Assembly: GCA_964386785.1 (NCBI GenBank)
Contig: CAYLUD010000001.1
Location: 52,201-116,200, forward strand
Direction: 5' to 3'
From: SZAS-3 sp964386785
GTDB taxonomy: Bacteria > Chlamydiota > Chlamydiia > Chlamydiales > JAAKFR01
DNA: 64,000 bases
Shown here: positions 26,981 to 35,980 of the stretch, piece by piece
Layout: each line of letters opens with the position of its first letter
Position numbering within the stretch: the stretch's first letter is position 1
Program-made: the position numbers and the translations under genes
The notes under the pieces: model-generated
Seen by the model: only the letters and a program-made list of their open reading frames with translations
Database searches by the model: none
What the model was told of the DNA's origin: nothing

Positions 26981-29695
26981 ATGGACAGCAGCATGGGACG
27001 ATATGAGTTGATACGCCTCTTAGGTAAGGGAGGCATGGGCGAGGTATGGCTAGCCTACGACCCCATCTGCGAACGACGGGTAGCGCTGAAACGGATGCGT
27101 TCCGAATTAAAGGATATTCCCAAACTAGTCCAGGGTTTCTTGAAAGAGGCTCGTATTTCTGCGATGCTTACCCATCCTGGCATCATCTCGATCTATGAAA
27201 TAGGTCCAGACTACTATGTGATGCCCTATGTGGAAGGATCTACGTTAAAAACAAAAATATATCAAGAGCAACTCCCCCTCCCCTCCTTGTTATCGATATT
27301 TTTTTCGTTATGTCAAACGATTGCCTACGCTCATTCTCGAGGCATTCTACATCGCGACTTGAAACCAGAAAATATTGTTGTCGGACCATTTGGAGAGGTG
27401 ATTCTCATTGACTGGGGATTGGCAGACTGGATCTTAGAACCTAAACAGGATGGTGAAGAACAAGTCAAACCGGATCGTGTTATTGGTACCGTTGCGTATA
27501 TGGCTCCAGAGAGAACGCAAGGTCAAGGAGCCTCTGTACAAACGGATCTCTATGCATTAGGCATTATTCTCTACCAAATTCTTACCCTGTCCCCACCGTT
27601 TGAACGCCCTTCGTTGAAAGAATTTATTAAACATCCACGTCCCTGGCATGTAGAACCCATAGACCCTATTGAACGAGCTCCCTATCGAGGAATCTCCCCT
27701 TTTCTATCTAAAATCGTCTTACACATGCTCGCCATTCATCCCAAAGATCGATACCAGACTGTTACTGAAGTCATGGAAGATTTACGCCAGCATCTTGAGG
27801 GCACCTCTCTATGGATTGAATCGGCCCGTCTTTCTATCCATGAGAAACAAGATTGGGAATTTCAAGAACTGTTGCTTCTTTCTCATCATGTGGCTCTTAC
27901 AGGCACTGTAGAACGTAGTCGATGGGTCAATGCAATGCTATCTAAAGAAGGATTTCCAGACCCATTACAAATAGAAACTTCTGTCTACATTGAAGAAGGA
28001 GGTGAAGGTATTGGTTTTCTTGTCAATGTACCTGATCCTGCGTTACGTACCTCTCCATTTCAAGGATATTGTATTTGGATCCATGCCACACCACCCGCAT
28101 CTCTTCATGTGCTCTGTAATACGATTGAAGTGCTCACCCTACCTGACCTACCCTTTAAACAAGGCGTCTGGCATCGTATCATTCTAGAAAAAATAGGCCC
28201 ACGTATCCGGCTCCTTATCGATGGAGAGGAATGTCTCCGTTATATGAGTTATCTTCCTTTAGCAGGATCCCGCATTGGACTGATCTCCCAAGATGGCCAT
28301 TTCAAACTCACAGATTGCCATATTAAAAGTGGCGGCAGACAGTTGAATATTAGCTGTTTATCTGTCCCCGACTCTTTGCTTGCCTATCAACATTACAAAG
28401 AAGCTTTTTCCGAATACCGCCGTATCAGCCTATGCTTTCATGGATATGCAGAAGGCCGAGAAGCGCAATTTCGAATGGGAATGACCCTACTCGAAGAGGC
28501 AAAACATCGAGGTGAGCAAGGCTATTGCAAACTCCACACAGAAGCATTAGAAGAATTTTCCAAACTACATGGCAGTGCGAGTGCTCCTTATGAATACTTG
28601 GGCAAAGCCTTAGTATATCAAGCACTGAACGACTCCGTTGAAGAAATCAAATGTTTAGAGCTGGGACTTCGACGCTACAATGATCACCCACTAGTGCCAG
28701 TATTAAAGGATCATATTCATTATCGCACTCAGGAGGCTGCGCAAACAGATCGTGTGAGTGTCTATAAGTTGCTATTAATCCATTTGCAACTCATCTCCGA
28801 TTCTCTTCAGAGAGATACTCTCCAACAAATATTTACCCATGTTTTAGATCATGCAGAAGTCCTTTCCTTTTTTGAAAGTCCCCTATCTCCTTCTTTTAAA
28901 GATCCGATCGATCAAGCCCGTTTTGCCACATATTTGGCATTCTGGATAGCTGCTCCGTATACATTGATTGAGATTTTTGAGCGTTATGCAACTATTGATA
29001 CCGTACTTAAACACGACATTCTATTTTGTTTGATTGAATTAGGATCTTTTGAACTTACACAAACCCTATTAAGCAAGGCAAGCAATCGCTGCCTAGAAAT
29101 TGCAATCGTAGCCGAGCAAGATACAGCCCGATCAGCTTGGGAGATTTTCAAACGAGAGATCCCTATCTCTGAAGAGCTATCTACCCTGCGTACTCTCTTT
29201 TTCCTAATCCAGAGTTCTATCATAGAACAAGACAGCAAGCTGACACATGAAATGTGTGCTGCTGTTCTACCTTTACCTCTTGAGCCAGATCAACGTATTC
29301 TTCTGGATTCCTATCGGATTTGGGCCTTTTTGCAAGAAAATCAAACCCAACAAGCAGGGGCAATTTTTGATACCTACCCTATAGAAATGTTAAATCAGGA
29401 AACCTCATGGTTACACCCTCTATTTGGGTGTTACTTAGTAGCCACAGAGGGAGAAGAGATTGCGAACGTATACCTGTGTGGTGTAACTGAGGTTCCTTAC
29501 CCTCGTTCCTATGCGCTATTGGGCCATGAAATTTCATATGGCATCTCTCATAGTGCTCATTGGCACCGCTCCTCTTTTTTATGGGAGCGTCGGCAACTAT
29601 ACCGAGTACTATCCCTATACTACCACCTGCTAGGCAAACCTGATCAGGCTTATGAAGCAGAATTAGCTGCAAATCGAGAGTATGCTCGACCCTAA
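26981..29695 (+). CDS. pknD: Serine/threonine protein kinase PknD
   Basis: Hanks-type kinase. Glycine loop LLGKGGMGEVWLAYD, lysine in VALKRMR, catalytic HRDLKPENI near residue 125, DWG in place of DFG (LIDWGLADW) and APE in GTVAYMAPERTQ, so catalysis looks feasible. After the kinase domain (to about residue 275) comes a beta-rich stretch (about 300-455, including GVWHRIILEKIGPRIRLLID) that resembles a LamG/concanavalin-type lectin fold, then an alpha-helical TPR-like tail to 904. ATG 26981 is chosen over the preceding TTG; ATG 26993 also fits. PknD of this architecture is a chlamydial hallmark (CT301), linked by others to the inclusion or type III secretion. Confidence 0.92.
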   Translation: MDSSMGRYELIRLLGKGGMGEVWLAYDPICERRVALKRMRSELKDIPKLVQGFLKEARISAMLTHPGIISIYEIGPDYYVMPYVEGSTLKTKIYQEQLPLPSLLSIFFSLCQTIAYAHSRGILHRDLKPENIVVGPFGEVILIDWGLADWILEPKQDGEEQVKPDRVIGTVAYMAPERTQGQGASVQTDLYALGIILYQILTLSPPFERPSLKEFIKHPRPWHVEPIDPIERAPYRGISPFLSKIVLHMLAIHPKDRYQTVTEVMEDLRQHLEGTSLWIESARLSIHEKQDWEFQELLLLSHHVALTGTVERSRWVNAMLSKEGFPDPLQIETSVYIEEGGEGIGFLVNVPDPALRTSPFQGYCIWIHATPPASLHVLCNTIEVLTLPDLPFKQGVWHRIILEKIGPRIRLLIDGEECLRYMSYLPLAGSRIGLISQDGHFKLTDCHIKSGGRQLNISCLSVPDSLLAYQHYKEAFSEYRRISLCFHGYAEGREAQFRMGMTLLEEAKHRGEQGYCKLHTEALEEFSKLHGSASAPYEYLGKALVYQALNDSVEEIKCLELGLRRYNDHPLVPVLKDHIHYRTQEAAQTDRVSVYKLLLIHLQLISDSLQRDTLQQIFTHVLDHAEVLSFFESPLSPSFKDPIDQARFATYLAFWIAAPYTLIEIFERYATIDTVLKHDILFCLIELGSFELTQTLLSKASNRCLEIAIVAEQDTARSAWEIFKREIPISEELSTLRTLFFLIQSSIIEQDSKLTHEMCAAVLPLPLEPDQRILLDSYRIWAFLQENQTQQAGAIFDTYPIEMLNQETSWLHPLFGCYLVATEGEEIANVYLCGVTEVPYPRSYALLGHEISYGISHSAHWHRSSFLWERRQLYRVLSLYYHLLGKPDQAYEAELAANREYARP

Positions 29696-30174
29696 ATTGG
29701 TTTACCGATGCACGTTAGCAGTGCAAGGACTGCGATACGCCAATCGGGAAATTGTGCGGGGAATAACTTCTGAAATCCATATTCATATCGCATGATGAGC
29801 CATAATTTGCTGAGTGCCATTACGACCAATCCATGCATCTGCTAGCTTCAGGAGATAGCAGATGCTCTCCCCATACAGGGCTGAATTAAAAAAATTACAT
29901 ACAACAAAAAGGTTCTCTGACCCTGCATACTACAATTTGTTTCTCTAACATGGCCGATGATGGATATGAAAATCGCATCAACAATTTTCCTGTTAGTAAA
30001 GGGATTTTCGATAGATATCTTATGTTTCGCCTATCTATCGAATATTTTTTTCACTATTCACATACTCCTAAGTGCGCACAGTCTCTATGCGTAGGGGGAG
30101 CTTACCTAGATTACCAGAAAGCCCAACCCCTTCTAGTTGAAGTAAAAAAAAAATCAGATTACAATTGTCCTCTT
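29696..30174. other. Intergenic region between pknD and the symporter
   Basis: If the symporter starts at 30175 this gap is 479 bases. The right 225 bases are an open frame joined to the symporter (from 29950) that shows no membrane-protein character; it is treated as non-coding leader. A hairpin lies at 29835-29865. Nothing else was recognised. Confidence 0.5.
29835..29865. terminator. Hairpin, possible pknD terminator
   Basis: A perfect 10-bp stem GCATCTGCTA/TAGCAGATGC with an 11-base loop, 140 bases after the pknD stop. No T-run follows closely (the nearest A/T-rich tract is about 25 bases further on), so termination is uncertain. Confidence 0.4.
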
Positions 30175-31536
30175 ATGAATTGTATCCCCATTTTAGAAAC
30201 CATCGATTTATGGATTTGGCAACCCTTATTTATCTTATTGGTAGGGTTGGGCCTTCTATTAACTTGGAAGCTCCGTGGCTTGCAATGGAATCAATTGGGT
30301 TATGGTTTGCGTTTATCTGTTTCGCAACAAGATCATGAAGGGACAGGTGATATTTCCAACTTTCAAGCATTAACAACAGCTCTAGCTGCAACGGTAGGAA
30401 TTGGTAATATTGCCGGTGTAGCCACAGCAATCGCTACTGGTGGTGTAGGCGCTTTATTCTGGCTTTGGGTTACTTCTATAATCGGCATGGCAACTAAATA
30501 CGCTGAAGGAGTCTTGGCCATTCGTTACCGTCAAACGAATCGAATTGGGGAAGTATGTGGAGGTCCCATGTACTATTTGCGAGATGGTTTGGGGTGGAAG
30601 AAATGGGCCTTTGCCTTTGCTTTTTTTGGAGCCTTAACAACTTTGGCTACCGGTAACTTGGTACAGTCTAATTCGATTGCCTTGGCGGTATGTAATTACT
30701 TTCCTTCGATCCATCCTAACTGGATTGGTGTCGGTCTTGCCCTATGCACCGGTGCTGTCATCCTAGGGGGAATTCGTTCCATTGGACGTATTACAGCGTA
30801 TCTAGTTCCATTCATGGCTTTATTTTATTTAGTGGGCTGTCTGATTGTTATTGGGGTGCACTTGCCTCAATTACCGCATGCCATCTTCCAAATTTTTTCA
30901 TGCGCCTTTACAGGGCAAGCAGCTGTTGGAGGGTTTGCCGGAGCGGGAGTCATGCTTGCCATGCAGATGGGATTATCTCGTGGAATTTTTTCTAATGAGT
31001 CTGGGTTGGGTAGTGGACCCATTGCAGCAGCGGCAGCTCGAACCGATTATGCTGCGCGACCTGCACTGACCAGCATGGCTGGCGCCTTTTTATCCACCAT
31101 TGTCTGTACCTTTACTGGATTAGCTATCGCTTCTTCTGGCACCATAGGGCGTCTAGACGCTGCAGGAAACCAACTGAGTGGGGCCTACATGACGGTAGTT
31201 GCCTTTGAAGAAGCCTTCCCCTTGGGAGGAATCGTAGTAATTATTTCCTGCATCCTATTTGGGCTCACCACCATTATTGGATGGTCTTATTACGGAGAAA
31301 AGTGCTGTGAGTATCTATTGGGGCAACGCTCCGCTCTGTATTATCGCCTCATCTACACTGCGGTAGTCTCTTTTGGTGTGATGATCCCAGCTCAAATGCT
31401 ATGGCCTATTGCAGACATTGCGAATGCATGCATGGCACTTCCCAACATTCTAGGCATCTTTGGCCTGATTGCGATTGTACAAGAAGAGACTCATCTATTT
31501 TTTCGTCGGAAAGAACCAGCGATCCACGTGGGGTGA
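30175..31536 (+). CDS. Sodium:alanine/glycine symporter (AGCS family)
   Basis: Secondary transporter importing alanine or glycine with Na+. The frame extends upstream to 29950, but the extra 75 residues are polar with no family resemblance; ATG 30175 (MNCIPILETIDLWIWQPLF) gives 453 residues and the family N-terminus. Landmarks: GTGDISNFQALTTALAATVGIGNIAGVA (signature), GGPMYYL, GxSRGIFSNESGLGSGPIAAAAA, and GWSYYGEKCCEYLLG. Ten or so membrane segments. Resembles the chlamydial DagA-type transporter; amino-acid import suits an intracellular bacterium. Confidence 0.93.
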   Translation: MNCIPILETIDLWIWQPLFILLVGLGLLLTWKLRGLQWNQLGYGLRLSVSQQDHEGTGDISNFQALTTALAATVGIGNIAGVATAIATGGVGALFWLWVTSIIGMATKYAEGVLAIRYRQTNRIGEVCGGPMYYLRDGLGWKKWAFAFAFFGALTTLATGNLVQSNSIALAVCNYFPSIHPNWIGVGLALCTGAVILGGIRSIGRITAYLVPFMALFYLVGCLIVIGVHLPQLPHAIFQIFSCAFTGQAAVGGFAGAGVMLAMQMGLSRGIFSNESGLGSGPIAAAAARTDYAARPALTSMAGAFLSTIVCTFTGLAIASSGTIGRLDAAGNQLSGAYMTVVAFEEAFPLGGIVVIISCILFGLTTIIGWSYYGEKCCEYLLGQRSALYYRLIYTAVVSFGVMIPAQMLWPIADIANACMALPNILGIFGLIAIVQEETHLFFRRKEPAIHVG

Positions 31537-31631
31537 CTCTCTCTCTGTTTACTGCAATGGGTACTCCCATTCTAAAACATGAGTGACCCCAAATGAATCA
31601 AGTGATTTTTGTTTAAGTCAAAAAAATCTAC

Positions 31632-34385
31632 TCATTCAAGTTGTAGTCGTTTTGCTTGAAGACGTGTAATCTGCTCTTGGAGTCGCGCTTGTTCCTCTTG
31701 CTTTTTCGTTACAAGATCGGGGTTAGCCTTCGCAAGAAACTCTGGGTTTTTCAGAAGTTGAGATAGTCGCAACAATCCCTCTTCTGCTGTCTGTTGCTCT
31801 TTCATCAACCGTGTACGTTCCTCTGCTTTCTTCGCTTCCGGCAAAGGCACCAAAATCGTCACATGGCCTACTTGGGTCAATGCATGAAACGGCAGGACGG
31901 GCATTTCTGTGACCACATATACCTGGCTTGTTCTCACTAATGCAGATAACAAGCGTGGGGCTTCCGGATGTACTGACCCCATGAGATACAGATCTGTCGC
32001 AACCTGCGGTGGCAAGGAGAGCTCTCCCCTTACTTTACGTACACCATGAACGAGCTCTTCGATCATTGCAAAATCGTTCTCGGCATGTAGATCTTCCCAT
32101 TCTCTCAATACAGGGAAGGAAGAGAGTGCACAACAAGGAGCTTCTAATGCTTTGAGATCTGGATGATGAACGTGTCCAAATCGAGCCTTACACTCATGAA
32201 ATAGTTCTTCGGTGATGCAGGGTGCCATAGGGTGCAACAAACGAATCAAATCCAGTAATACGAGCAACAAACATTCTTGTTTAGCTTGTTTTATTTCTGG
32301 GTTATTACCGTGCAGTACGGGTTTTGACAGTTCTACATAATACGCGCAAAATTCTTTCCAAAAAAAAGAATAGGCCAACTGAGCAGCAACATCCAGATGA
32401 CAAGCTTCCAGAGCATCACGTACTTGGGCTACAACATGTCGACAACGAGATCGAATCCAACGATCCTCCAATCCGATCGAGGGTACTCCTTGGTACTCAC
32501 TCAGACCTTCTAAATTCATGAAAACAAAACGAGCCCCATTCCATATTTTATTGGCAAAATTTTTAAACTCTTCAAAAGCACGTCGATCTAAGTCAATTTG
32601 TGGGGTATGGTTAGCTAGTTGACATAAGGTCATCCGTACGGCATCTGTACCGTATTCCTCGATCAAATCCATAGGATCAATCACATTGCCCTTACTCTTG
32701 GACAATTTTTCCCACTTCGAATGGACTCCCGCTGGTAGAGGAGCTCCTAAATCAAACTGTTTTTTTTCCTCTCCCTGGATGTATCGGATTCCTCCTTCTG
32801 GAACGTTTTTCCAATATGAACGTCCATAGATCAGCCCATGGAGAAAAGTTTTGGGAAAAGGAAAACGCCCGGTAGCATAGTGACCCATGCACATCATGCG
32901 AGCCACCCAAAAGAATAGGATATCGTGGCCTGTAACCAAAATACTAGTAGGGTAAAAGGTTGCAAAATCGGGCGTTCTATCAGGCCATCCCAAGGTACTG
33001 AATGGCCATAATGCAGAAGAAAACCAGGTGTCCAATACATCTGGGTCTTGTTGCCACAATTCAGGCTCTGCCATCACTTCTGGAGGAAGTCCTTCCCCTT
33101 CATAACAAATAAGGCGATCGGGATCTTCTTTATGATACCAAATGGGAATTTGATGGCCCCACCATAGCTGCCGACTAATGCACCAATCTCTCAGATTATC
33201 GATCCAATGGAAATAGGTAGATTCCCACTGAGCTGGCATCAATTCGACCTCTTTATCCTCCACAGCCCTTCGCAACACCTGTTTGAATTCTGTCATTCGC
33301 ACAAACCATTGTTTGGAGAGCATGGGCTCAATCACAGCTTTGGATCGATCCGATACCCCCACCCGCACGCGGTAGGGTTCGATTTTGACAAGCAGACCCC
33401 TTCGACGCATTTCTTCTACGACTAGTTCCCGAGCTTCTTCACGAGAAAAACCTGCAAAAGGTCCCCCATGTTCATTTACTTTACCATCCGATGTGTATAA
33501 GGAGATCATGGGGAGCCCATGATCGAGCCCAATACGATAATCATTAGGATCGTGGGCCGGGGTGACCTTTACAGCTCCTGTCCCAAATGTAGGATCAATA
33601 TGAGAGTCGACAAGAATGGGAATCTTGCGATCCATAATCGGTAGTAGAACCTCTTTGCCTACAAGGTGACGATATCGCAGATCGTGAGGAGCGACGGCTA
33701 CAGCTGTGTCTCCTAATAACGTTTCAGGTCGAGTTGTAGCCACTTGAATATAGCGTTCTTCCCCCACCGGATCTACCAACGGATACGCAAATGTCCAGAG
33801 GAAACCCTCCCGTTCTTCGTATTCCACTTCATCATCGGCTAAAGCTGTCTGCGTTACGGGATCCCAATTTACGAGATATAAGCCCCGATAAATCAACCCG
33901 TCATCAAACATTTTTTTAAACATGGTGCGTACGGCACGACAGCATCCTGCATCCAAAGTAAAACGCAATCGAGAGCGATCACATGAACATCCCAAAAGAT
34001 ACAGTTGTTCTAAAATTCGGGTTTCGCTGCGCTCTTTCCATGTCCACACATGACCAAGAAATTCTTCTCGAGAATACTCAGCCCGCTTCTTTCCTTCCGT
34101 GTGAAGCAAATGGCGTTCTACAATAGTTTGTGTCGCAATGCCCGCATGATCTGTACCAGGCACCCAAAGCACCTCAAAACCATCCATGCGTTTGAAACGG
34201 GCCAACACATCTTGAATCGTATTTACAAGAGCATGCCCCATATGGAGGACTCCCGTAACATTTGGAGGTGGAATCACCATAGAAAAAGAGGGTCGCGTCG
34301 AGGCTGCATTGGCTCGAAAGCAGTCCTTTTCTTTCCAATAGGCAATCCATTTAGGATCAATTTTCTTAGGGTCATAAGCGGACAT
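31632..34385 (-). CDS. valS: Valyl-tRNA synthetase
   Basis: Class I synthetase charging tRNA-Val. HIGH motif appears as HMGH in PPPNVTGVLHMGHAL, KMSKS as KLSKSKGNVIDP, and the editing domain (TTRPETLLGDTAVAV, GTGAVKVTPAHDPNDY) is complete. At 917 residues, ending in a charged coiled-coil arm (about the last 65 residues), it is full length. In C. trachomatis valS follows pknD (CT302); here the symporter and intergenic sequence intervene. It converges on the symporter gene with a 95-base gap. Confidence 0.97.
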   Translation of the reverse strand: MSAYDPKKIDPKWIAYWKEKDCFRANAASTRPSFSMVIPPPNVTGVLHMGHALVNTIQDVLARFKRMDGFEVLWVPGTDHAGIATQTIVERHLLHTEGKKRAEYSREEFLGHVWTWKERSETRILEQLYLLGCSCDRSRLRFTLDAGCCRAVRTMFKKMFDDGLIYRGLYLVNWDPVTQTALADDEVEYEEREGFLWTFAYPLVDPVGEERYIQVATTRPETLLGDTAVAVAPHDLRYRHLVGKEVLLPIMDRKIPILVDSHIDPTFGTGAVKVTPAHDPNDYRIGLDHGLPMISLYTSDGKVNEHGGPFAGFSREEARELVVEEMRRRGLLVKIEPYRVRVGVSDRSKAVIEPMLSKQWFVRMTEFKQVLRRAVEDKEVELMPAQWESTYFHWIDNLRDWCISRQLWWGHQIPIWYHKEDPDRLICYEGEGLPPEVMAEPELWQQDPDVLDTWFSSALWPFSTLGWPDRTPDFATFYPTSILVTGHDILFFWVARMMCMGHYATGRFPFPKTFLHGLIYGRSYWKNVPEGGIRYIQGEEKKQFDLGAPLPAGVHSKWEKLSKSKGNVIDPMDLIEEYGTDAVRMTLCQLANHTPQIDLDRRAFEEFKNFANKIWNGARFVFMNLEGLSEYQGVPSIGLEDRWIRSRCRHVVAQVRDALEACHLDVAAQLAYSFFWKEFCAYYVELSKPVLHGNNPEIKQAKQECLLLVLLDLIRLLHPMAPCITEELFHECKARFGHVHHPDLKALEAPCCALSSFPVLREWEDLHAENDFAMIEELVHGVRKVRGELSLPPQVATDLYLMGSVHPEAPRLLSALVRTSQVYVVTEMPVLPFHALTQVGHVTILVPLPEAKKAEERTRLMKEQQTAEEGLLRLSQLLKNPEFLAKANPDLVTKKQEEQARLQEQITRLQAKRLQLE

Positions 34386-34523
34386 GCCGATAGGATACTG
34401 TATCCTCTATTTTTTGTGTGGGCGATCTGCATGGAGTGAGCAGTATTGCAAACACCTTACGTGATCCAGTCCGGTCGCTGTATCAGTCCATCTTACCGTA
34501 ACCTGCAGGGTACTGGAATCGTG

Positions 34524-35576
34524 TTACGCTTGAGAGGCTAGGCTCCTAGAGTAAAGGTGGCGTCCTAATCTAGCGTGAGCAGAAAGGATCAATTGTTCTG
34601 TAGCCTCCCACCCTAGGCAGCCATCTGTTACCGAGACGCCGTACCGCTGCTCTTGCATCGTCTGCTGCCCGAAATGGAGAAAACTTTCTAGCATGATCCC
34701 TCCGATCCATTCTGCTCCTTCACAGACTTGCTCAATGACCTGGTTAAAGACATCAGGCTGTTTACGAGGATCCTTTCCACTATTATCATGAGCACAATCG
34801 ATACAGAGTCGTCGATTCAGCCCTTGAGCCGACTGCTGGCGATGTACCCTTTCAACGACCTGTGACATGTAGTTTGGACCCGCTCTTCCCCCTCGTAGCA
34901 CCAGATGTGTATCGGGGTTACCCTCTGTATGTATGCGATAGACCTGCCCATCAGCCTGAGGCCAGAGAAAAGTATGGTTTTGTTCCGCGACGATGGCTGC
35001 TTGAATGGCTACGTCCACATTACCATCGATGGAATTTTTAAATCCCATAGGACAAGGAGCCCCTGATGCAATATAACGATGAACCGGAGAGGTAACGGTC
35101 CGGGCTCCGATACAGCCCCAGCTCAAAAAAGGTAGGTAGCAGGGAATACAACAAGGATCCAGTAACTCTGCAGCTATGGGAATGTTCCTGGCACAGACTT
35201 GTTGCATCAAGGACTGTGTTTGATAAATGCCTTCAAAAAAATTATTAGATCCATCGCATCGTGGATCATGAAGCAATCCCCTCCAGTCTAGACAAGAACG
35301 AGGCTTCTCCACATAGGTACGTAGCACACAAAAAAACACGTCAGAGACTTGATCTGCGAGTCGTTGGACACGCAAAGCATAGTCCAGGAACGCATCCAGA
35401 TGATGTACTGAGCAGGGTCCTAAAATTAATAGAAGACGGGGATCCTGGTTTCTTACAATCGATGCTACCGCCTCACGGTACTGAGATATACTAGTTTGCT
35501 CAGATGCAGATAATACAGGTGGAGCAGGAAATACAAACGGCTCAGCTCGATAGCGCATATCTGAATATACTGTCAT
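34524..35576 (-). CDS. aroG: 3-deoxy-7-phosphoheptulonate (DAHP) synthase, AroFGH type
   Basis: First step of the shikimate pathway, PEP plus erythrose-4-phosphate to DAHP. It is the class I alpha (E. coli AroF/G/H) form: LLILGPCSVHHLDAFLDYALR, YVEKPRS, GARTVTSPVHR (the substrate-binding ARTVxSQxHR), GFKNSIDGNVDVAIQA, VLRGGRAGPNYMS and IDCAHDNSGKDPRKQP. 350 residues equals the family length. Which feedback-sensitive isoform it resembles cannot be told. Same strand as valS, with a 138-base gap, so possibly separate transcription. Confidence 0.93.
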   Translation of the reverse strand: MTVYSDMRYRAEPFVFPAPPVLSASEQTSISQYREAVASIVRNQDPRLLLILGPCSVHHLDAFLDYALRVQRLADQVSDVFFCVLRTYVEKPRSCLDWRGLLHDPRCDGSNNFFEGIYQTQSLMQQVCARNIPIAAELLDPCCIPCYLPFLSWGCIGARTVTSPVHRYIASGAPCPMGFKNSIDGNVDVAIQAAIVAEQNHTFLWPQADGQVYRIHTEGNPDTHLVLRGGRAGPNYMSQVVERVHRQQSAQGLNRRLCIDCAHDNSGKDPRKQPDVFNQVIEQVCEGAEWIGGIMLESFLHFGQQTMQEQRYGVSVTDGCLGWEATEQLILSAHARLGRHLYSRSLASQA

Positions 35577-35695
35577 GGGGATGATGCTATCTGTACCTTT
35601 CGATTCTTTTCAAACAACTTATGAATAGCAAAGAAAAACCTAAAGCGCAGTACATCGGCCCCATACAGAATACCGCTCCGCACGAGATCTCTCGC

Positions 35696-35770
35696 AAAAA
35701 ATTTTTAAAATAAAAAAATTGAATTTAAATAAATAATCCAAAATTAATGTTAATAAATTCTATATAAATA
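35696..35770 (+). promoter_or_regulatory. Strongly A+T-rich tract upstream of small ORF
   Basis: About 75 bases contain only a handful of G/C, far below the surroundings. It includes TTGAAT at 35719-35724 and several TATAAA-like hexamers, but no single -35/-10 pair at ideal spacing could be chosen. An A+T-rich promoter with UP-element character is the likely reading. Confidence 0.4.
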
Positions 35771-35782
35771 TGAGGTGTAAAT

Positions 35783-35932
35783 ATGTCAACGATACATAAC
35801 CCATATGCAATACAAGAATACGATTTGAACGCCTCACAATTAGATGCAAAACATCATAAAGAAGTACAGAAACAACGGACCAGACACGTCGAGAAAATGG
35901 ACGAGCCCCCAAAAAATAGCAAAATAACCTAG
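35783..35932 (+). CDS. Small protein of unknown function (49 codons)
   Basis: Not recognised. The 49-residue product (begins MSTIHNPYAIQEYDLNAS, ends PPKNSKIT) is hydrophilic and basic, with a charged, probably helical middle (DAKHHKEVQKQRTRHVEKMD) and no cysteine, signal or membrane segment. Support for translation: a good ribosome binding site GAGGTG at 35772-35777, five bases before ATG; an A+T-rich promoter-like tract before it; and a strong hairpin right after the stop. A competing frame on the other strand (35760-35957) reads through that hairpin and lacks such signals. Confidence 0.5.
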   Translation: MSTIHNPYAIQEYDLNASQLDAKHHKEVQKQRTRHVEKMDEPPKNSKIT

Positions 35933-35938
35933 TCATAG

Positions 35939-35975
35939 AATCCTTTCCGTGCGCCAAAGGAGCACGGAAAGGATT
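35939..35975. terminator. Convergent hairpin between small ORF and typA
   Basis: Perfect 14-bp stem (35939-35952 with 35962-35975) and a 9-base loop, five bases beyond the typA stop and six beyond the small ORF stop. It lacks a U-run on either strand, but its placement between convergent genes fits a shared terminator or RNA 3'-end stabiliser. Confidence 0.6.
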
Positions 35976-35980
35976 GCAGC

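Noticed and set aside
29950..30174. 75-residue N-terminal extension of the symporter
   Set aside because: Polar, no family resemblance, and the normal AGCS N-terminus begins at ATG 30175.
31556..31571. Short inverted repeat AATGGG/CCCATT between the symporter and valS
   Set aside because: Only six pairs and no U-run; not enough for a terminator call.
35760..35957. 65-codon minus-strand frame upstream of typA
   Set aside because: It reads through the convergent hairpin and lacks a ribosome binding site; the plus-strand 49-codon frame is better supported.
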